From contig BMQD01000024.1 in assembly GCA_014647935.1 (NCBI GenBank), positions 1-64,000 of the forward strand: DNA of 64,000 nucleotides, in the 5' to 3' direction. Source of the DNA: Planomonospora parontospora. GTDB taxonomy: Bacteria; Actinomycetota; Actinomycetes; Streptosporangiales; Streptosporangiaceae. The translations under genes were made by a program, and so were the position numbers. Below are positions 40,906-51,243 of the stretch, one piece after another (the stretch's first letter is position 1; every line of letters starts with the position of its first letter). The notes under the pieces are model-generated. The model searched no databases. It saw only the letters and a program-made list of their open reading frames with translations, and was not told the DNA's origin.

Positions 40906-42705
40906 GTGGCCCGACCGACCAGCGGCCAGAGCAGACCGGGACGCATGCTCCTGCTGCTTCTGGCGATCATTCTCGCCATGGGCGGGGTGATGTTCCTCAA
41001 CAGGGCGTACACCCCCGAATACGGCCTCGACCTCGCCGGCGGCACGACAGTGACGCTGTCGCCCATCACGCCGAACGGCGACCCTCCCTCCGAGGAGAGC
41101 CTGAACCTGGCCGTGAACATCATCCGCGACCGGGTGAACGGCAGCGGCATCTCCGACGCAGAGGTGGCCAGCGCCGGCGACAACATCGTCATCTCCGTTC
41201 CGGGCGCAGGCCAGGAGGAGGTCGTCAAGCTGGTCGGTACGACCGCCGAGCTGAGGTTCCGCCAGGTGCTGGCGATCGCGGCCGGGTCGCCCCAGCCCCC
41301 GGGTGAGATGTCCACCCAGGCGCCGACGCCGACCCCGGCCCCGTCGGGCTCGCCCGCGGCCACGGGCAAGAGCACGCCGAAGCCGTCGGTGACCGCCGAG
41401 CCGAGCCCGAGCGGCTCCCCCGCGGGGCGCGGCCTGTCGGAGGCGCTGACCAACCCGAGCCCGGCCGCCACCCCCGCCGCCTCGGCCGCGCCGGAGAAGG
41501 CCGAGCCGACCGGCAAGGCGACCGGCTCCGCGAAGGGCGAGGCGACCCCGTCGTCGGCCCCGTCGGCCGCGCCGACCGGGAGCGCCGCTCCCGAGGACCC
41601 GCTGGCGGGCGTCGACACCACCGGCATCGACCCGGAGGTGCTCAAGCAGTTCCAGGAGCTCGACTGCTCCAAGAAGGACAAGGGCCAGGGCGCCCAGGAC
41701 GACTCGAACAAGCAGTTCGTCGCCTGCGACCAGGACGGCAGCGCCAAGTACGTGCTGGAGAAGGCCGCCGTGACCGGCACCGCCATCGACAGCGCCACCT
41801 CGGGCGTGGAGCCGAGCACCGGCGAGTGGCTCGTCCAGCTCTCCTTCAAGGGCTCGGGGCCGGACCAGTGGTCCAAGGTCACCACCACCGCCTTCAACTC
41901 CGAGGCCCCGCGCAACCAGGTCGCCATGGTCCTGGACGGCGTGGTCATCTCCGCGCCGGTCATCCAGGAGCCCATCACCGGCGGCCGCGCGCAGATCTCC
42001 GGCAGTTTCACCCAGGTGACCGCCACCGAGCTGGCCAACCAGCTCAAGTACGGCGCGCTGCCGCTGAAGTTCGAGAAGAGCTCGATCGAGGAGGTCTCCT
42101 CCACCCTCGGCGCCGACCAGCTGCGCGGCGGCCTCATCGCCGGCGCGATCGGCCTGGGCCTCGTGGTGGTCTACTCGATGATCTACTACCGCGGACTGGG
42201 CGCCGTCTCGGTGCTGAGCCTGGTGGTCGCCTCGGTGCTGACCTACCAGTCGGTGGTGCTGCTCGGCCACTTCGCGGGCTTCCGCCTCTCGCTCCCGCAT
42301 ATCATCGGCCTGATCGTCTCGATCGGCATCACCGCGGACTCGTTCATCGTCTACTTCGAACGGATCCGCGACGAGATGAAGGAGGGCCGGCGCACGCTGC
42401 GTTCGGCCGTCGAGGTCGCCTGGGTCCGCGCCCGGCGCACGATCCTGATCGCCGACGCGGTCATGTTCATCGCCGCCTTGGTGCTGTACTTCCTGGCGGT
42501 CGGCGGTGTGGCCGGGTTCGCGTTCGCGATGGGCCTGACCACCCTCATCGACATCGTCGTGGTGTTCATGTTCACCAAGCCGTTCGTCGCCATGCTGGCG
42601 CGCCTCAAGTTCTTCGCCAAGGGCCACCCGCTCTCCGGCCTGGACGCCGAGCGCATGAGCATCGGACCGTCCGCCGGCTCCACCACCGTTCCGCAGGAGG
42701 CATGA
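40906..42705 (+). CDS. secD: Protein translocase subunit SecD
   Basis: This subunit uses the proton gradient to help pull preproteins through SecYEG. The 599-residue product has helix 1 near residues 14-31, the motif GLDLAGGTTVTL, the extracytoplasmic P1 domain, and five C-terminal RND-type helices with the conserved IGIGLVV-like and GITADSFIVYFERIRDE regions. Residues about 130-225 form a long Pro/Ser/Ala/Thr-rich low-complexity insertion inside the extracytoplasmic domain, unusual in size. GTG 40906 has a weak ribosome site; ATG 40945 is a possible alternative. Its stop overlaps the secF start. Confidence 0.96.
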   Translation: MARPTSGQSRPGRMLLLLLAIILAMGGVMFLNRAYTPEYGLDLAGGTTVTLSPITPNGDPPSEESLNLAVNIIRDRVNGSGISDAEVASAGDNIVISVPGAGQEEVVKLVGTTAELRFRQVLAIAAGSPQPPGEMSTQAPTPTPAPSGSPAATGKSTPKPSVTAEPSPSGSPAGRGLSEALTNPSPAATPAASAAPEKAEPTGKATGSAKGEATPSSAPSAAPTGSAAPEDPLAGVDTTGIDPEVLKQFQELDCSKKDKGQGAQDDSNKQFVACDQDGSAKYVLEKAAVTGTAIDSATSGVEPSTGEWLVQLSFKGSGPDQWSKVTTTAFNSEAPRNQVAMVLDGVVISAPVIQEPITGGRAQISGSFTQVTATELANQLKYGALPLKFEKSSIEEVSSTLGADQLRGGLIAGAIGLGLVVVYSMIYYRGLGAVSVLSLVVASVLTYQSVVLLGHFAGFRLSLPHIIGLIVSIGITADSFIVYFERIRDEMKEGRRTLRSAVEVAWVRARRTILIADAVMFIAALVLYFLAVGGVAGFAFAMGLTTLIDIVVVFMFTKPFVAMLARLKFFAKGHPLSGLDAERMSIGPSAGSTTVPQEA

Positions 42706-43733
42706 TGGCCGGCCTCGTAAGCCGCCTGTACCGGGGCGAGATCAACGTCGACTTCGTCGGCAAGCAGAAGCTCTGGTACGGCCTGTCCGCCGTCCTGCTG
42801 ATCATCTCCATCGCCGGCCTGGTGATCAACGGCCTGAAACTGGGCGTGGAGTTCAAGGGCGGGTCGGTGTTCTCCTTCAAGGCGCCGACGGCGAGCATCG
42901 AACAGGTCCGCGAGACCTTCGGCGACGCCGGGGTCCACCCCATCGTCCAGCAGACCAACAGCGGCTGGCGGGTCACCACCGAGAGCCTCCCCGCCGAGCA
43001 GGTGACCGAGCTCCAGAAGACCGTCGCCGGTGACTTCGGCCTCAGCCAGAACGACGTCACCCTCCAGGTGATCGGCGCCACGTGGGGCGGCCAGGTCGCC
43101 GACAAGGCCGTCATCGGCCTGATCGTCTTCATGCTGGCGATCATCCTGTACCTGACGATGGCCTTCGAGTGGAAGATGGCGCTGGCCGCCATCGTGGCGC
43201 TGCTCCACGACCTGGTGATCACCGCGGGCGTCTACGCGTGGTCCCAGTTCGAGGTCACCCCGGCGACCCTGCTGGGCTTCCTGACGATCCTCGGCTACTC
43301 GCTCTACGACGCGGTCGTCGTGTTCGACATGATCAAGGAGGTCACCGCCAAGCTCGGCACGACCTCGAAGGTCACCTACACGCAGGCCGCCAACGACGCA
43401 CTGAACCACACGCTGATCCGCTCGCTGAACACCACCCTGGTGGCGATCCTGCCGGTGGCGGCCATCCTGTTCATCGGCACCACGCTGTTCGGCGCGGGCA
43501 CGCTCAAGGACCTGTCGCTGGCGCTGTTCGTCGGCATGATCGTCGGCACGTACTCCTCGCTGTGCGTGGCGACGCCGCTGCTGGTGACGCTCAAGGAGCG
43601 CGAGCCGCGCTACCAGGCGATCGCCCGCAGGCTCGCCGCCACGGGCGCAGGGGCCGGCGCCAAGGCCGCGCGCCAGCCGGTGCCGGCCGGAGCCGCCACT
43701 GCTTCCGGCGGCGAGAAGCGCAAGAAGAAGTAG
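42705..43733 (+). CDS. secF: Protein translocase subunit SecF
   Basis: Partner of SecD, 342 residues. It has helix 1 near residues 20-42 (LWYGLSAVLLIISIAGLVING), the motif LGVEFKGGSVFSF, and five further helices with LGYSLYDAVVVFDMIKE. The Lys/Arg-rich C-terminus ends in KRKKK. Two in-frame ATGs lie at 42702 and 42705; the second has the better distance to AGGAGG (42695-42700). It is translationally coupled to secD and followed by a strong terminator. Confidence 0.96.
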   Translation: MAGLVSRLYRGEINVDFVGKQKLWYGLSAVLLIISIAGLVINGLKLGVEFKGGSVFSFKAPTASIEQVRETFGDAGVHPIVQQTNSGWRVTTESLPAEQVTELQKTVAGDFGLSQNDVTLQVIGATWGGQVADKAVIGLIVFMLAIILYLTMAFEWKMALAAIVALLHDLVITAGVYAWSQFEVTPATLLGFLTILGYSLYDAVVVFDMIKEVTAKLGTTSKVTYTQAANDALNHTLIRSLNTTLVAILPVAAILFIGTTLFGAGTLKDLSLALFVGMIVGTYSSLCVATPLLVTLKEREPRYQAIARRLAATGAGAGAKAARQPVPAGAATASGGEKRKKK

Positions 43734-43748
43734 ACCGGTACGAGACCG

Positions 43749-43786
43749 CGCCTCCGCCCCCCGTCCGCGGGGGGCGGAGGCGTTTT
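43749..43786 (+). terminator. Intrinsic terminator after secF
   Basis: A perfect 14-base stem (43749-43762 with 43769-43782) with loop GTCCGC is followed by TTTT. It separates the secDF unit from apt. Confidence 0.88.
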
Positions 43787-43845
43787 CTCCTCGTTCTCGC
43801 CGACGGCCCTTTTCGCCGGCGGCGTCTTTCCCGCAGGGGTGGATC

Positions 43846-44364
43846 ATGAGTGACCTGAGCCGGCTGATCCTGGACCGGATCCGCGACGTGCCCGACTACC
43901 CGCAGCCCGGGGTGATGTTCAAGGACATCACCCCGCTGCTCGCCGACCCCGGCGCGTTCGCCGCGGTGACGGACGAGCTGGCGGGGCTGCACGAGGTGGA
44001 CAAGATCGTCGGTATCGAGGCCCGGGGGTTCATCCTGGGGGCTCCGGCGGCCTACAAGGCCCGAGCCGGGTTCGTTCCGGTGCGCAAAAAGGGCAAACTG
44101 CCCGCCGAGACCTTCGAGGCGTCCTACGATCTGGAGTACGGCTCCGCGGTCGTCGAGGTCCACCGGGACGCGTTCGCCCCGGACGACCGGGTCCTCATCG
44201 TCGACGACGTGCTCGCCACCGGGGGCACGGCGCGCGCGACGGTGGAACTGGTCCGCAGGACGGGAGCCGAGGTCGTGGCCGTCGCCGTACTGATGGAACT
44301 GGCCTTCCTCAAGGGGCGGGAGCGGCTCGACGGGGTGAAAGTGCACCCCCTCGTGGTCGTCTGA
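43846..44364 (+). CDS. apt: Adenine phosphoribosyltransferase
   Basis: A purine salvage enzyme of 172 residues that makes AMP from adenine and PRPP. The PRPP-binding motif is VLIVDDVLATGGTARAT, and IEARGFILGAPAAYKARAGFV and FKDITPLLADPGAF are APT hallmarks. ATG 43846 follows CAGGGGTGGATC. In actinobacteria apt lies between secF and relA, as here, which may link purine salvage with the stringent response. Confidence 0.96.
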   Translation: MSDLSRLILDRIRDVPDYPQPGVMFKDITPLLADPGAFAAVTDELAGLHEVDKIVGIEARGFILGAPAAYKARAGFVPVRKKGKLPAETFEASYDLEYGSAVVEVHRDAFAPDDRVLIVDDVLATGGTARATVELVRRTGAEVVAVAVLMELAFLKGRERLDGVKVHPLVVV

Positions 44365-44401
44365 TCCACCCCGCCGGGGGAAGTACCCGTGCAGGTCTGG
44401 A

Positions 44402-44407
44402 TACACT
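44402..44407 (+). promoter_or_regulatory. Candidate -10 box for relA
   Basis: TACACT fits TANNNT and gives a leader of about 25-30 bases before GTG 44440. The -35 match is poor, so an alternative sigma factor is possible. Confidence 0.4.
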
Positions 44408-44439
44408 GAGGGATCTGGACTCGAACGTGAGGAGTCTGA

Positions 44440-46800
44440 GTGCCCCGTGATGTGGTCGTGCCCGACGTGACCGCCGACGAAGGCGGTTCCGAGATGGCCG
44501 TCCCGGCAGTCGATGCCGGCTCCGCCATGTCCGGAGCCACCGAGGAGAAACCGGCGGTGCGGCGGAGGCTCGCCCGCTTTGGGGGGCAATGGGGTGGCGC
44601 CATGAACCCGGTTCTTGAACCGCTGTTCCGGACGGTCCGCGCGACCCATCCGAAGGCGGACCTGCGGCTGATCGAGCGGGCCTACGACGTGGCCGCCTAC
44701 CACCACCGTGATCAGAAGCGCAAGAGCGGCGATCCGTACATCACCCACCCGCTGGCCGTGGCGACGATCCTGGCCGAGCTGGGCACCGACGACGAGACGC
44801 TCTGCGCGGCGCTGCTGCACGACACCGTCGAGGACACCGCCTACAGCCTGGACGAGCTCCGCACCGACTTCGGCGACAACATCGCGCTGCTGGTCGACGG
44901 TGTGACCAAGCTCGACAAGGTCAAGTTCGGCGACGCCGCCCAGGCCGAGACCGTGCGCAAGATGGTCGTCGCGATGTCCCGCGACATCCGAGTGCTGATC
45001 ATCAAGCTCGCCGACCGGCTGCACAACATGCGCACCATGCGCTACCTGCCGGAGCACAAGCGGCAGCAGAAGTCCCGCGAGACACTGGAGATCTTCGCGC
45101 CGCTCGCCCACCGGCTGGGGATGAACACCATCAAGTGGGAGCTGGAGGACCTCGCGTTCGCCATGCTCTACCCCAAGCGCTACGACGAGATCGCCCGGAT
45201 GGTGTCGGAGCGGGCCCCGCGCAGGGACCTGTTCCTGCAGGAGGTCATCGAGAAGGTCTTCGCCGACCTGCGGGAGGCGAAGATCCGCGCGGTGGTCAAG
45301 GGCCGGCCCAAGCACTACTACTCGGTCTACCAGAAGATGATCGCCCGCGACGTCGCCTTCGACGACATCTACGACCTGGTCGGCATCCGGGTGCTGGTGG
45401 ACACGGTCCGCGACTGCTACGCCGCCCTCGGAACGATCCACGCGCGGTGGAACCCGGTGCCCGGCCGGTTCAAGGACTACATCGCGATGCCCAAGTTCAA
45501 CATGTACCAGTCGCTGCACACCACGGTGATCGGTCCCGAGGGCAAGCCGGTGGAGCTGCAGATCCGCACGCACGCCATGCACCACCGCTCCGAGTACGGC
45601 GTCGCCGCGCACTGGAAGTACAAGGAGGAGATGAACTCCTCCGGGCCCGCGGGGGCGAAGCTGAAGAGCGCCGGCGACATGGCCTGGCTCCGCCAGCTCC
45701 TGGACTGGCAGAAGGAGACCGCCGACCCGGGCGAGTTCCTGGAGTCGCTCCGCTTCGACCTGTCGGTCTCCGAGGTCTACGTCTTCACCCCCCGGGGCCA
45801 GGTCATGGCCCTGCCGGAGGGTGCGACGCCGGTCGACTTCGCCTACGCCGTGCACACCGAGGTCGGCCACCGCTGCATCGGCGCCCGGGTCAACGGCCGC
45901 CTGGTGCCGCTGGAGTCCCGGCTGAGCAACGGCGACACCGTCGAGATCTTCACCTCCAAGTCGCCCGACGCGGGCCCGTCCCGCGACTGGCTGAAGTTCG
46001 TCAAGTCCGGCCGGGCCCGCAACAAGATCCGTCAGTGGTTCTCCAAGGAGCGCCGCGAGACCGCGATCGAGGCGGGCAAGGAGGCCATCGGCCGCGCCAT
46101 GCGCAAGCAGGGGCTGCCGCTGCAGCGCCTGATGTCCGGAGAGTCCCTGCTGACGCTCGCCAGGGAGCTGCGCTACCCGGACGTCTCCTCGCTCTACGCG
46201 GCCGTCGGAGAGGGCCACACGGCCGCCCAGACGGTCGTGCAGAAGCTGGTGCAGTCCATCGGGGGAGTGGAGGGCGCCGAGGAGGACATCGCCGAGGCGG
46301 CGGTCCCGACGAAGCTGCGCGGCCGCCCCCGGGCCGGCGGCGGCGGCGCGGGCGTGGTGGTGGCCGGCGACTCCGACGTGTGGGTACGGCTCTCGCGCTG
46401 CTGCACTCCGGTCCCCGGGGACGAGATCGTCGGCTTCGTCACCCGCGGGCACGGCGTGTCGGTGCACCGCAGCAACTGCCCCAACGTGGAGCAGCTCCGG
46501 TCCGAGCCGGACCGGCTGGTGCAGGTCGCCTGGTCGCCCGGGGACGACTCGGTCTTCCTCGTCGCCATCCAGGTGGAGGCGCTGGACCGGCCCCGCCTGC
46601 TGTCGGACGTCACCCGGACCCTGTCCGACCAGCACGTGAACATCCTGTCGGCGTCGGTGACGACCTCCCGCGACCGGGTCGCGATCAGCAAGTTCACCTT
46701 CGAGATGGGCGACCCCAAGCACCTGGGCCACGTCCTGAAGGCCGTCCGCAACATCCAGGGCGTCTACGACGTCTACCGGGTGAGCGGCGCCGGTTCCTGA
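44440..46800 (+). CDS. relA: Bifunctional (p)ppGpp synthetase/hydrolase RelA/SpoT
   Basis: A 786-residue Rel enzyme that makes and degrades the stringent-response alarmone. After a 60-residue variable N-terminus come the HD hydrolase domain ([30 protein letters not shown]), the synthetase domain ([51 protein letters not shown]), the TGS domain ([27 protein letters not shown]), a zinc-finger/helical region ([17 protein letters not shown]) and a C-terminal ACT domain. HDTVEDT is intact, so hydrolase activity is expected. GTG 44440 follows GTGAGGAG. A long hairpin follows the gene. Confidence 0.97.
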   Translation: MPRDVVVPDVTADEGGSEMAVPAVDAGSAMSGATEEKPAVRRRLARFGGQWGGAMNPVLEPLFRTVRATHPKADLRLIERAYDVAAYHHRDQKRKSGDPYITHPLAVATILAELGTDDETLCAALLHDTVEDTAYSLDELRTDFGDNIALLVDGVTKLDKVKFGDAAQAETVRKMVVAMSRDIRVLIIKLADRLHNMRTMRYLPEHKRQQKSRETLEIFAPLAHRLGMNTIKWELEDLAFAMLYPKRYDEIARMVSERAPRRDLFLQEVIEKVFADLREAKIRAVVKGRPKHYYSVYQKMIARDVAFDDIYDLVGIRVLVDTVRDCYAALGTIHARWNPVPGRFKDYIAMPKFNMYQSLHTTVIGPEGKPVELQIRTHAMHHRSEYGVAAHWKYKEEMNSSGPAGAKLKSAGDMAWLRQLLDWQKETADPGEFLESLRFDLSVSEVYVFTPRGQVMALPEGATPVDFAYAVHTEVGHRCIGARVNGRLVPLESRLSNGDTVEIFTSKSPDAGPSRDWLKFVKSGRARNKIRQWFSKERRETAIEAGKEAIGRAMRKQGLPLQRLMSGESLLTLARELRYPDVSSLYAAVGEGHTAAQTVVQKLVQSIGGVEGAEEDIAEAAVPTKLRGRPRAGGGGAGVVVAGDSDVWVRLSRCCTPVPGDEIVGFVTRGHGVSVHRSNCPNVEQLRSEPDRLVQVAWSPGDDSVFLVAIQVEALDRPRLLSDVTRTLSDQHVNILSASVTTSRDRVAISKFTFEMGDPKHLGHVLKAVRNIQGVYDVYRVSGAGS

Positions 46801-46928
46801 CGGGCGGCTCCTGCCGAGGGCCGGGCCGCGACGGACGGCTCCGCAGGGGAGCCGGGCCCCGACGAGCGGTTCGCCGGGAGCGGAGAGGGCCGGGCCCTTC
46901 CCGTCCTGGTCCTTCCCACCCGGGCCGG

Positions 46929-46979
46929 AAGCCGGACCGGGGGCGCGTCCTGCCGCAGGACGCGCCCCCGGTCCGGCTT
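46929..46979. terminator. Very long bidirectional hairpin between relA and DUF349 gene
   Basis: A perfect 24-base stem (46929-46952 with 46956-46979) closes a 3-base loop between two convergent genes. It has no T-run on either side. It probably stops transcripts from both directions. Confidence 0.75.
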
Positions 46980-46986
46980 CAGCCGG

Positions 46987-48216
46987 TCAGGAGAACTCGG
47001 CGAGCGTGCGCTCGGCCTCCTCCAGCCAGGAGCGGCGGGCGGTCAGCGCCTCCTCCGCGTCCTTGACGTCCTTGTCCTTGCCCGCGGCCGAGGCCTTGGC
47101 CAGGCGGGCCTCCAGCTGCTCGATGGACTTGCGGAGCTGGTCCACCGTGTTCTGGGCGCGGGCGCGGGCCTCGGGGTTGGAGCGCTTCCACTCCGCCTCC
47201 TCGGCCTTGCGGACCGCGTCGTCGACCTTGCGCAACCCGCCCTCCAGCCGGTCGCGCTGCTCGCGCGGGACGGGACCGGCCTCCTCCCAGCGCTCCAGGA
47301 TGCCGCGCAGGGCGGCCCGGGCGGCGCGGGCGTCGGTGACCGGGAGGATCCGCTCGGCCTCGGTCAGGAGCCGCTCCTTGACCTCGGCGTTGGCCGCGAA
47401 CGAGGCGTCCCGCTCGGCGAAGACCGCGGAGCGGGCCTGGAAGAACTGGTCCTGGGCGGCCTTGAACCGGTTCCAGAGCTCGTCCTCGACCTCGCGGGAG
47501 GCCCGGCCCGCCGTCTTCCACTGCCGCATCAGCTCGCGGTAGGCCGACGCGGTGGCGCCCCAGTCGGTGGAGGAGGCCAGGGCCTCCGCCTCGGCGACGA
47601 TCCGCTCCTTGGCGGAGCGGATGCCCTCGCGCTGCTCGTCCAGCCCCGCGAAGTAGACCTTGCGGCGCTTGGCGAAGGCCGTACGGGCGGCCGACAGGCG
47701 CTTCCACAGCGCCGCCTCGGTGACCCGGTCGATCCGCTCGGCGGCCTTCCACTCCTCCACCAGCTGACGCAGGCGCTCGCCGCCCGTCTTCCAGTGGGTG
47801 GTGGACTCCGCCACGCTCTCCGCCTCGGCGACGATCCGCTCCTTGACGGCCTTGGCCTCGGCGCGGGCCACCTCGCGGGCGGCCTTGACCTCCTCCCGGC
47901 GCTGCCCCACCAGTTCGGTGAGGGCGTCCAGCCGCTTCAGCAGCGAGTCCAGGTCGCCGACGGCGTGGGCGTCGGTGATGGACTCGCGGAGCTTCGCGAC
48001 CGTCGCCTCGGCCTGGGCGGGGGCCAGGTCCGTGCCGCGGACCCGCTGCTCCAGCAGCGTGACCTGCCCGGCCAGCTCGTCGAACTTGCGGCGGAAGTAG
48101 GCGAGCGCCTCCTCCGGTTCGCCGGCCTGCCAGGACCCGACGGCCCGCTCTCCCTCAGCCGTACGCACGTAGACGGTGCCGTCGTCGTCTACCCGGCCCC
48201 ACGGGTCGGTGCTCAC
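46987..48216 (-). CDS. DUF349 coiled-coil protein
   Basis: A 409-residue, highly charged helical protein with about five DUF349 repeat units. Each holds a tryptophan-containing helix pair such as WKTGGERLRQLVEEWKAAER, YRELMRQWKTAGRASREVEDELWNRFK and ILERWEEAGPVP. The final 60 residues form a coiled coil. The N-terminus STDPWGRVDDDGTVYVRTAEG is conserved in actinomycetes, which favours GTG 48216, though ATG 48237 also has a good ribosome site (GGGAGG). The function is unknown; a nucleic-acid or ribosome-related role has been suggested for the family. It is convergent with relA. Confidence 0.85.
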   Translation of the reverse strand: MSTDPWGRVDDDGTVYVRTAEGERAVGSWQAGEPEEALAYFRRKFDELAGQVTLLEQRVRGTDLAPAQAEATVAKLRESITDAHAVGDLDSLLKRLDALTELVGQRREEVKAAREVARAEAKAVKERIVAEAESVAESTTHWKTGGERLRQLVEEWKAAERIDRVTEAALWKRLSAARTAFAKRRKVYFAGLDEQREGIRSAKERIVAEAEALASSTDWGATASAYRELMRQWKTAGRASREVEDELWNRFKAAQDQFFQARSAVFAERDASFAANAEVKERLLTEAERILPVTDARAARAALRGILERWEEAGPVPREQRDRLEGGLRKVDDAVRKAEEAEWKRSNPEARARAQNTVDQLRKSIEQLEARLAKASAAGKDKDVKDAEEALTARRSWLEEAERTLAEFS

Positions 48217-48285
48217 CGTGTCCTCCCGCACTTTCATCAGCCCTCCCAGGACCGTCGGCCCCGGATTCTGTTTGGTTGTATTACG

Positions 48286-49131
48286 TCAGCTCTTGGATGA
48301 CATTGTCACGTCTTTGATCTCAACGGTTTCCTTCGGGGCTCCGGTGCCGTCGGCTCCCGGAGTGATGACGCCGCCCTTGTTGACCTTGTCGACGATCTCC
48401 AGGCCCTTGGTAACCGTACCGAACGGCGTGTAGTTCGGGCCCAGCTCGGCGTCGCCGTACACGATGAAGAACTGGCTGCCGTTGGTGTTGGGGCCGCTGT
48501 TGGCCATGGCGACCACGCCGCGGGTGTACTTGGCGCCGGTGAGGTTCTCGTCCACGAAACGGTATCCGGGGCCGCCCTGGCCGTCGGTGGCGCCCTTGCC
48601 GTCGGCCTTGGCCAGCGGGTCGCCGCACTGCAGGACCGGGAACCGGTCGGAGCCCAGGCGGTGGCACCTGGTCCCGTCGAAGTAGCCCTTCTCCGCGAGG
48701 AAGGCGAAGGATCCGACCGTGCAGGGGGTCTTCGCGGCGTCCAGCTCGATGACGATGTCGCCCCGGTTGGTGGCGAGGGTCATCGTCTTGGGGGAGGTGT
48801 CCACCTTGGCCGGGGGAGTGCCGACGTCCTTGACCGTGCCGCCCGGGGAGGCGACGTAGCCGCAGGTGCCGGTGGCCGGGTCGAAGGCCTTGGGCTCGGC
48901 GGCGGCCGCGCTCGCCGACGCGGAGGGCTCCGCGCTCGCCGAGGTGGTGGCGGGGTCCTCGCCCCCGAGCAGGACGGTCGCGGCGACGACGGCGCCCACG
49001 ACCACCACGGTGGCCACGCTGCTCCCGATGATCGTCATTCGCTTGGCCCTGGCCTCGCGCTCCACGCGTCGCTGCATCTGCCGCTCGTAGTGCTCGCGAG
49101 CCAGTTGCTTCTGGCGGTCCTTGCCGCTCAC
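48286..49131 (-). CDS. Membrane-anchored cyclophilin-type peptidyl-prolyl isomerase
   Basis: A 281-residue protein. The cytoplasmic N-terminus (DRQKQLAREHYERQMQRR) is basic, followed by a transmembrane helix (residues 32-55), a Ser/Ala-rich linker, and an extracytoplasmic cyclophilin domain with NSGPNTNGSQFFIVYGD and PFGTVTKGLEIVDKV. The classical FHR motif appears as CHR. Four cysteines (TCGY, TPCTV, RCHRL, LQCGD) are shared with the paralogue at 54530, suggesting disulfides. It is expected to help fold exported proteins. GTG 49131 follows GGGAGGG. It is divergent from the glyoxalase-like gene. Confidence 0.9.
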   Translation of the reverse strand: MSGKDRQKQLAREHYERQMQRRVEREARAKRMTIIGSSVATVVVVGAVVAATVLLGGEDPATTSASAEPSASASAAAAEPKAFDPATGTCGYVASPGGTVKDVGTPPAKVDTSPKTMTLATNRGDIVIELDAAKTPCTVGSFAFLAEKGYFDGTRCHRLGSDRFPVLQCGDPLAKADGKGATDGQGGPGYRFVDENLTGAKYTRGVVAMANSGPNTNGSQFFIVYGDAELGPNYTPFGTVTKGLEIVDKVNKGGVITPGADGTGAPKETVEIKDVTMSSKS

Positions 49132-49279
49132 CGCTTCGCCCTCCCGGGTGCCGGAGTGTTCAGATATCGAGGTGGGCGAATCGTATCGGCCGGAGGGTCA
49201 TGATTCGCAGCCCGCAGACCCTCACCGGTACCCTTCGGTTACATTCCCATCCGCATTCTTGACGAGACAGCTGAGGCAG

Positions 49280-49975
49280 ATGCTCATCGCCGGCTTTCCC
49301 GCAGGGTCCTTCCAGACCAACTGCTACGTCGTCGCTCCCGCCGCCGGCGAGGAGTGCGTCATCGTCGATCCGGGGCAGAACGCGGTCGGCGACCTGGACG
49401 ACGTGCTGCGTGAGCACCGCCTCAAGCCGGTCGCCGTGCTGGTCACCCACGGTCACCTCGACCACATGTGGTCGGTCGCCCCGGTCTGCGGCGCGCGCGA
49501 CGTCCCGGCGTGGATCCACCCCGAGGACCGCGAGCTGCTCTCGGACCCCGGCAAGGGGCTGTCGCTGGCAACGCGCCAGCAGCTGTTCGGCGGGCTGACC
49601 TTCACCGAGCCGGACGACGTGCGCGAGCTCGCCGACGGCGAGGTGCTCCACCTGGCCGGCCTGGAGCTCACCGTCGACCACACGCCCGGCCATACCAGGG
49701 GGTCGGTGACGTTCAGGCTGCCCCGCACGGACGAGATCCCGGACGTGATGTTCTCGGGCGACCTGCTGTTCGCCGGCTCCATCGGCCGCACCGACCTTCC
49801 GGGCGGTGACTACCCGACCATCCTGCGCAGCCTGGCGGCCAAGTGCCTGCCGCTGCCGGACGACACGGCGGTCCTGCCCGGCCACGGACCACAGACCACG
49901 ATCGGCACCGAGCGCGCCACCAACCCGTATCTCGCGGAGGCCGCCCCGTTCGCCGGTCCCACCAGGGGAATCTAG
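49280..49975 (+). CDS. Metallo-beta-lactamase-fold hydrolase, glyoxalase II-like
   Basis: A 231-residue MBL-fold protein. The metal-binding motif is THGHLDHMW, followed by [33 protein letters not shown] and the final [12 protein letters not shown]. It resembles hydroxyacylglutathione hydrolase-like enzymes of actinobacteria, which lack glutathione, so the thioester substrate is unknown; mycothiol or bacillithiol-type thioesters are possible. ATG 49280 follows GAGG. It lies six bases upstream of hisS in the conserved ppi-glyoxalase-hisS order. Confidence 0.87.
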   Translation: MLIAGFPAGSFQTNCYVVAPAAGEECVIVDPGQNAVGDLDDVLREHRLKPVAVLVTHGHLDHMWSVAPVCGARDVPAWIHPEDRELLSDPGKGLSLATRQQLFGGLTFTEPDDVRELADGEVLHLAGLELTVDHTPGHTRGSVTFRLPRTDEIPDVMFSGDLLFAGSIGRTDLPGGDYPTILRSLAAKCLPLPDDTAVLPGHGPQTTIGTERATNPYLAEAAPFAGPTRGI

Positions 49976-49980
49976 AGACC

Positions 49981-51243
49981 ATGACCTTCCAGGCGCCCAA
50001 GGGCACCTTCGACTGGCTGCCGCCGCGTTCCGAGCGGGTCCTCGCCGTGCGCGAGGCGCTCGTCGCCCCGGTCCGCCGCGCGGGCTACGGCTACATCGAG
50101 ACGCCGACCTTCGAGGACACCGCGCTGTTCGTCCGCGGTGTCGGGGAGTCGACCGACGTCGTCTCCAAGGAGATGTACACCTTCACCGACAAGGGCGGGC
50201 GCTCCATCACGCTGCGCCCGGAGGGCACCGCGCCGGTCGTGCGGGCCGTCCTCCAGCACGGCCTGCACAACGGGCAGCTCCCGGTCAAGCTCTGGTACTC
50301 CGGGAGCCAGTTCCGCTACGAGCGGGCGCAGAAGGGCCGCTACCGCCACTTCTCACAGGTCGGCGCCGAGGCCCTCGGGGCCGAGGACCCGGCGCTGGAC
50401 GCCGAGCTGGTCCTGCTGGCCGCGGACGGCTTCGCCGCCCTGGGCCTGACCGGGGTGCGGCTACTGCTCAACACTCTGGGCTGCAAGGAGTGCCGCCCCG
50501 CCTACCGCGCCGCGCTCCAGGAGTTCCTGCGCGCCCTCGACCTGGACGAGCCCACCCGGGCCCGGATCGAGATCAACCCGTTGCGCGTGCTCGACGACAA
50601 GCGGCCCGAGGTGCAGGCGCAGCTCGCCGGCGCGCCCCTGGTCGTCGACCACCTGTGCGAGGCGTGCAAGGCCTACCACGAGGAGGTCCGCGCCCTGCTG
50701 GCCGCCGCGGGCCTGGCCTACACCGACGACCCGCGGCTGGTCCGCGGCCTCGACTACTACACGCGCACCACCTTCGAGTTCGTCCACGACGGCCTGGGCT
50801 CGCAGTCGGCGGTCGGCGGCGGCGGCCGCTACGACGGGCTGAGCGAGATGATCGGCGGCCCGGCGCTGCCGAGCGTCGGCTGGGCCCTCGGCGTGGACCG
50901 GACGATCCTGGCCATGGAGGCCGAGGGACTGCTGGAGGAGGACGGCGCGCACCAGCGGGTACAGGTGTACGGTGTGCCGCTGGGGGAGGAGGCGCGCCGC
51001 CGGATGTTCCAGCTCGTCGCCGAGCTGCGCCGGGCCGGTCTGGCCGCCGACATGGCGTTCGGCGGCAAGGGCGTCAAGGGGGCCATGAAGGGCGCCGACC
51101 GCTCCGGGGCCCGCTACGCGCTGATCCTGGGCGGCCGCGACCTCGAGGCGCAGGCCGTACAGCTGAAGGACCTGACCACCGCAGAGCAGACCGAGGTGCC
51201 GTTGGCCGAGGTCGTCGACATCCTGAAGGGGAAGTTTTCGTGA
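49981..51243 (+). CDS. hisS: Histidyl-tRNA synthetase
   Basis: A class II synthetase of 420 residues that charges tRNA-His. It has motif 1 in the N-terminus, the motif-2 loop ([21 protein letters not shown]), the HisA box ([15 protein letters not shown]), motif 3 (GVDRTI) and the C-terminal anticodon domain. ATG 49981 begins directly with [13 protein letters not shown], matching the family. The stop overlaps the aspS start (GTGA). Confidence 0.97.
   Translation: MTFQAPKGTFDWLPPRSERVLAVREALVAPVRRAGYGYIETPTFEDTALFVRGVGESTDVVSKEMYTFTDKGGRSITLRPEGTAPVVRAVLQHGLHNGQLPVKLWYSGSQFRYERAQKGRYRHFSQVGAEALGAEDPALDAELVLLAADGFAALGLTGVRLLLNTLGCKECRPAYRAALQEFLRALDLDEPTRARIEINPLRVLDDKRPEVQAQLAGAPLVVDHLCEACKAYHEEVRALLAAAGLAYTDDPRLVRGLDYYTRTTFEFVHDGLGSQSAVGGGGRYDGLSEMIGGPALPSVGWALGVDRTILAMEAEGLLEEDGAHQRVQVYGVPLGEEARRRMFQLVAELRRAGLAADMAFGGKGVKGAMKGADRSGARYALILGGRDLEAQAVQLKDLTTAEQTEVPLAEVVDILKGKFS

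Noticed and set aside
49806-51240. Long plus-frame extension running upstream of aspS through the hisS region
   Set aside because: The extension is a shifted reading of hisS; aspS similarity begins at GTG 51240, which overlaps the hisS stop.
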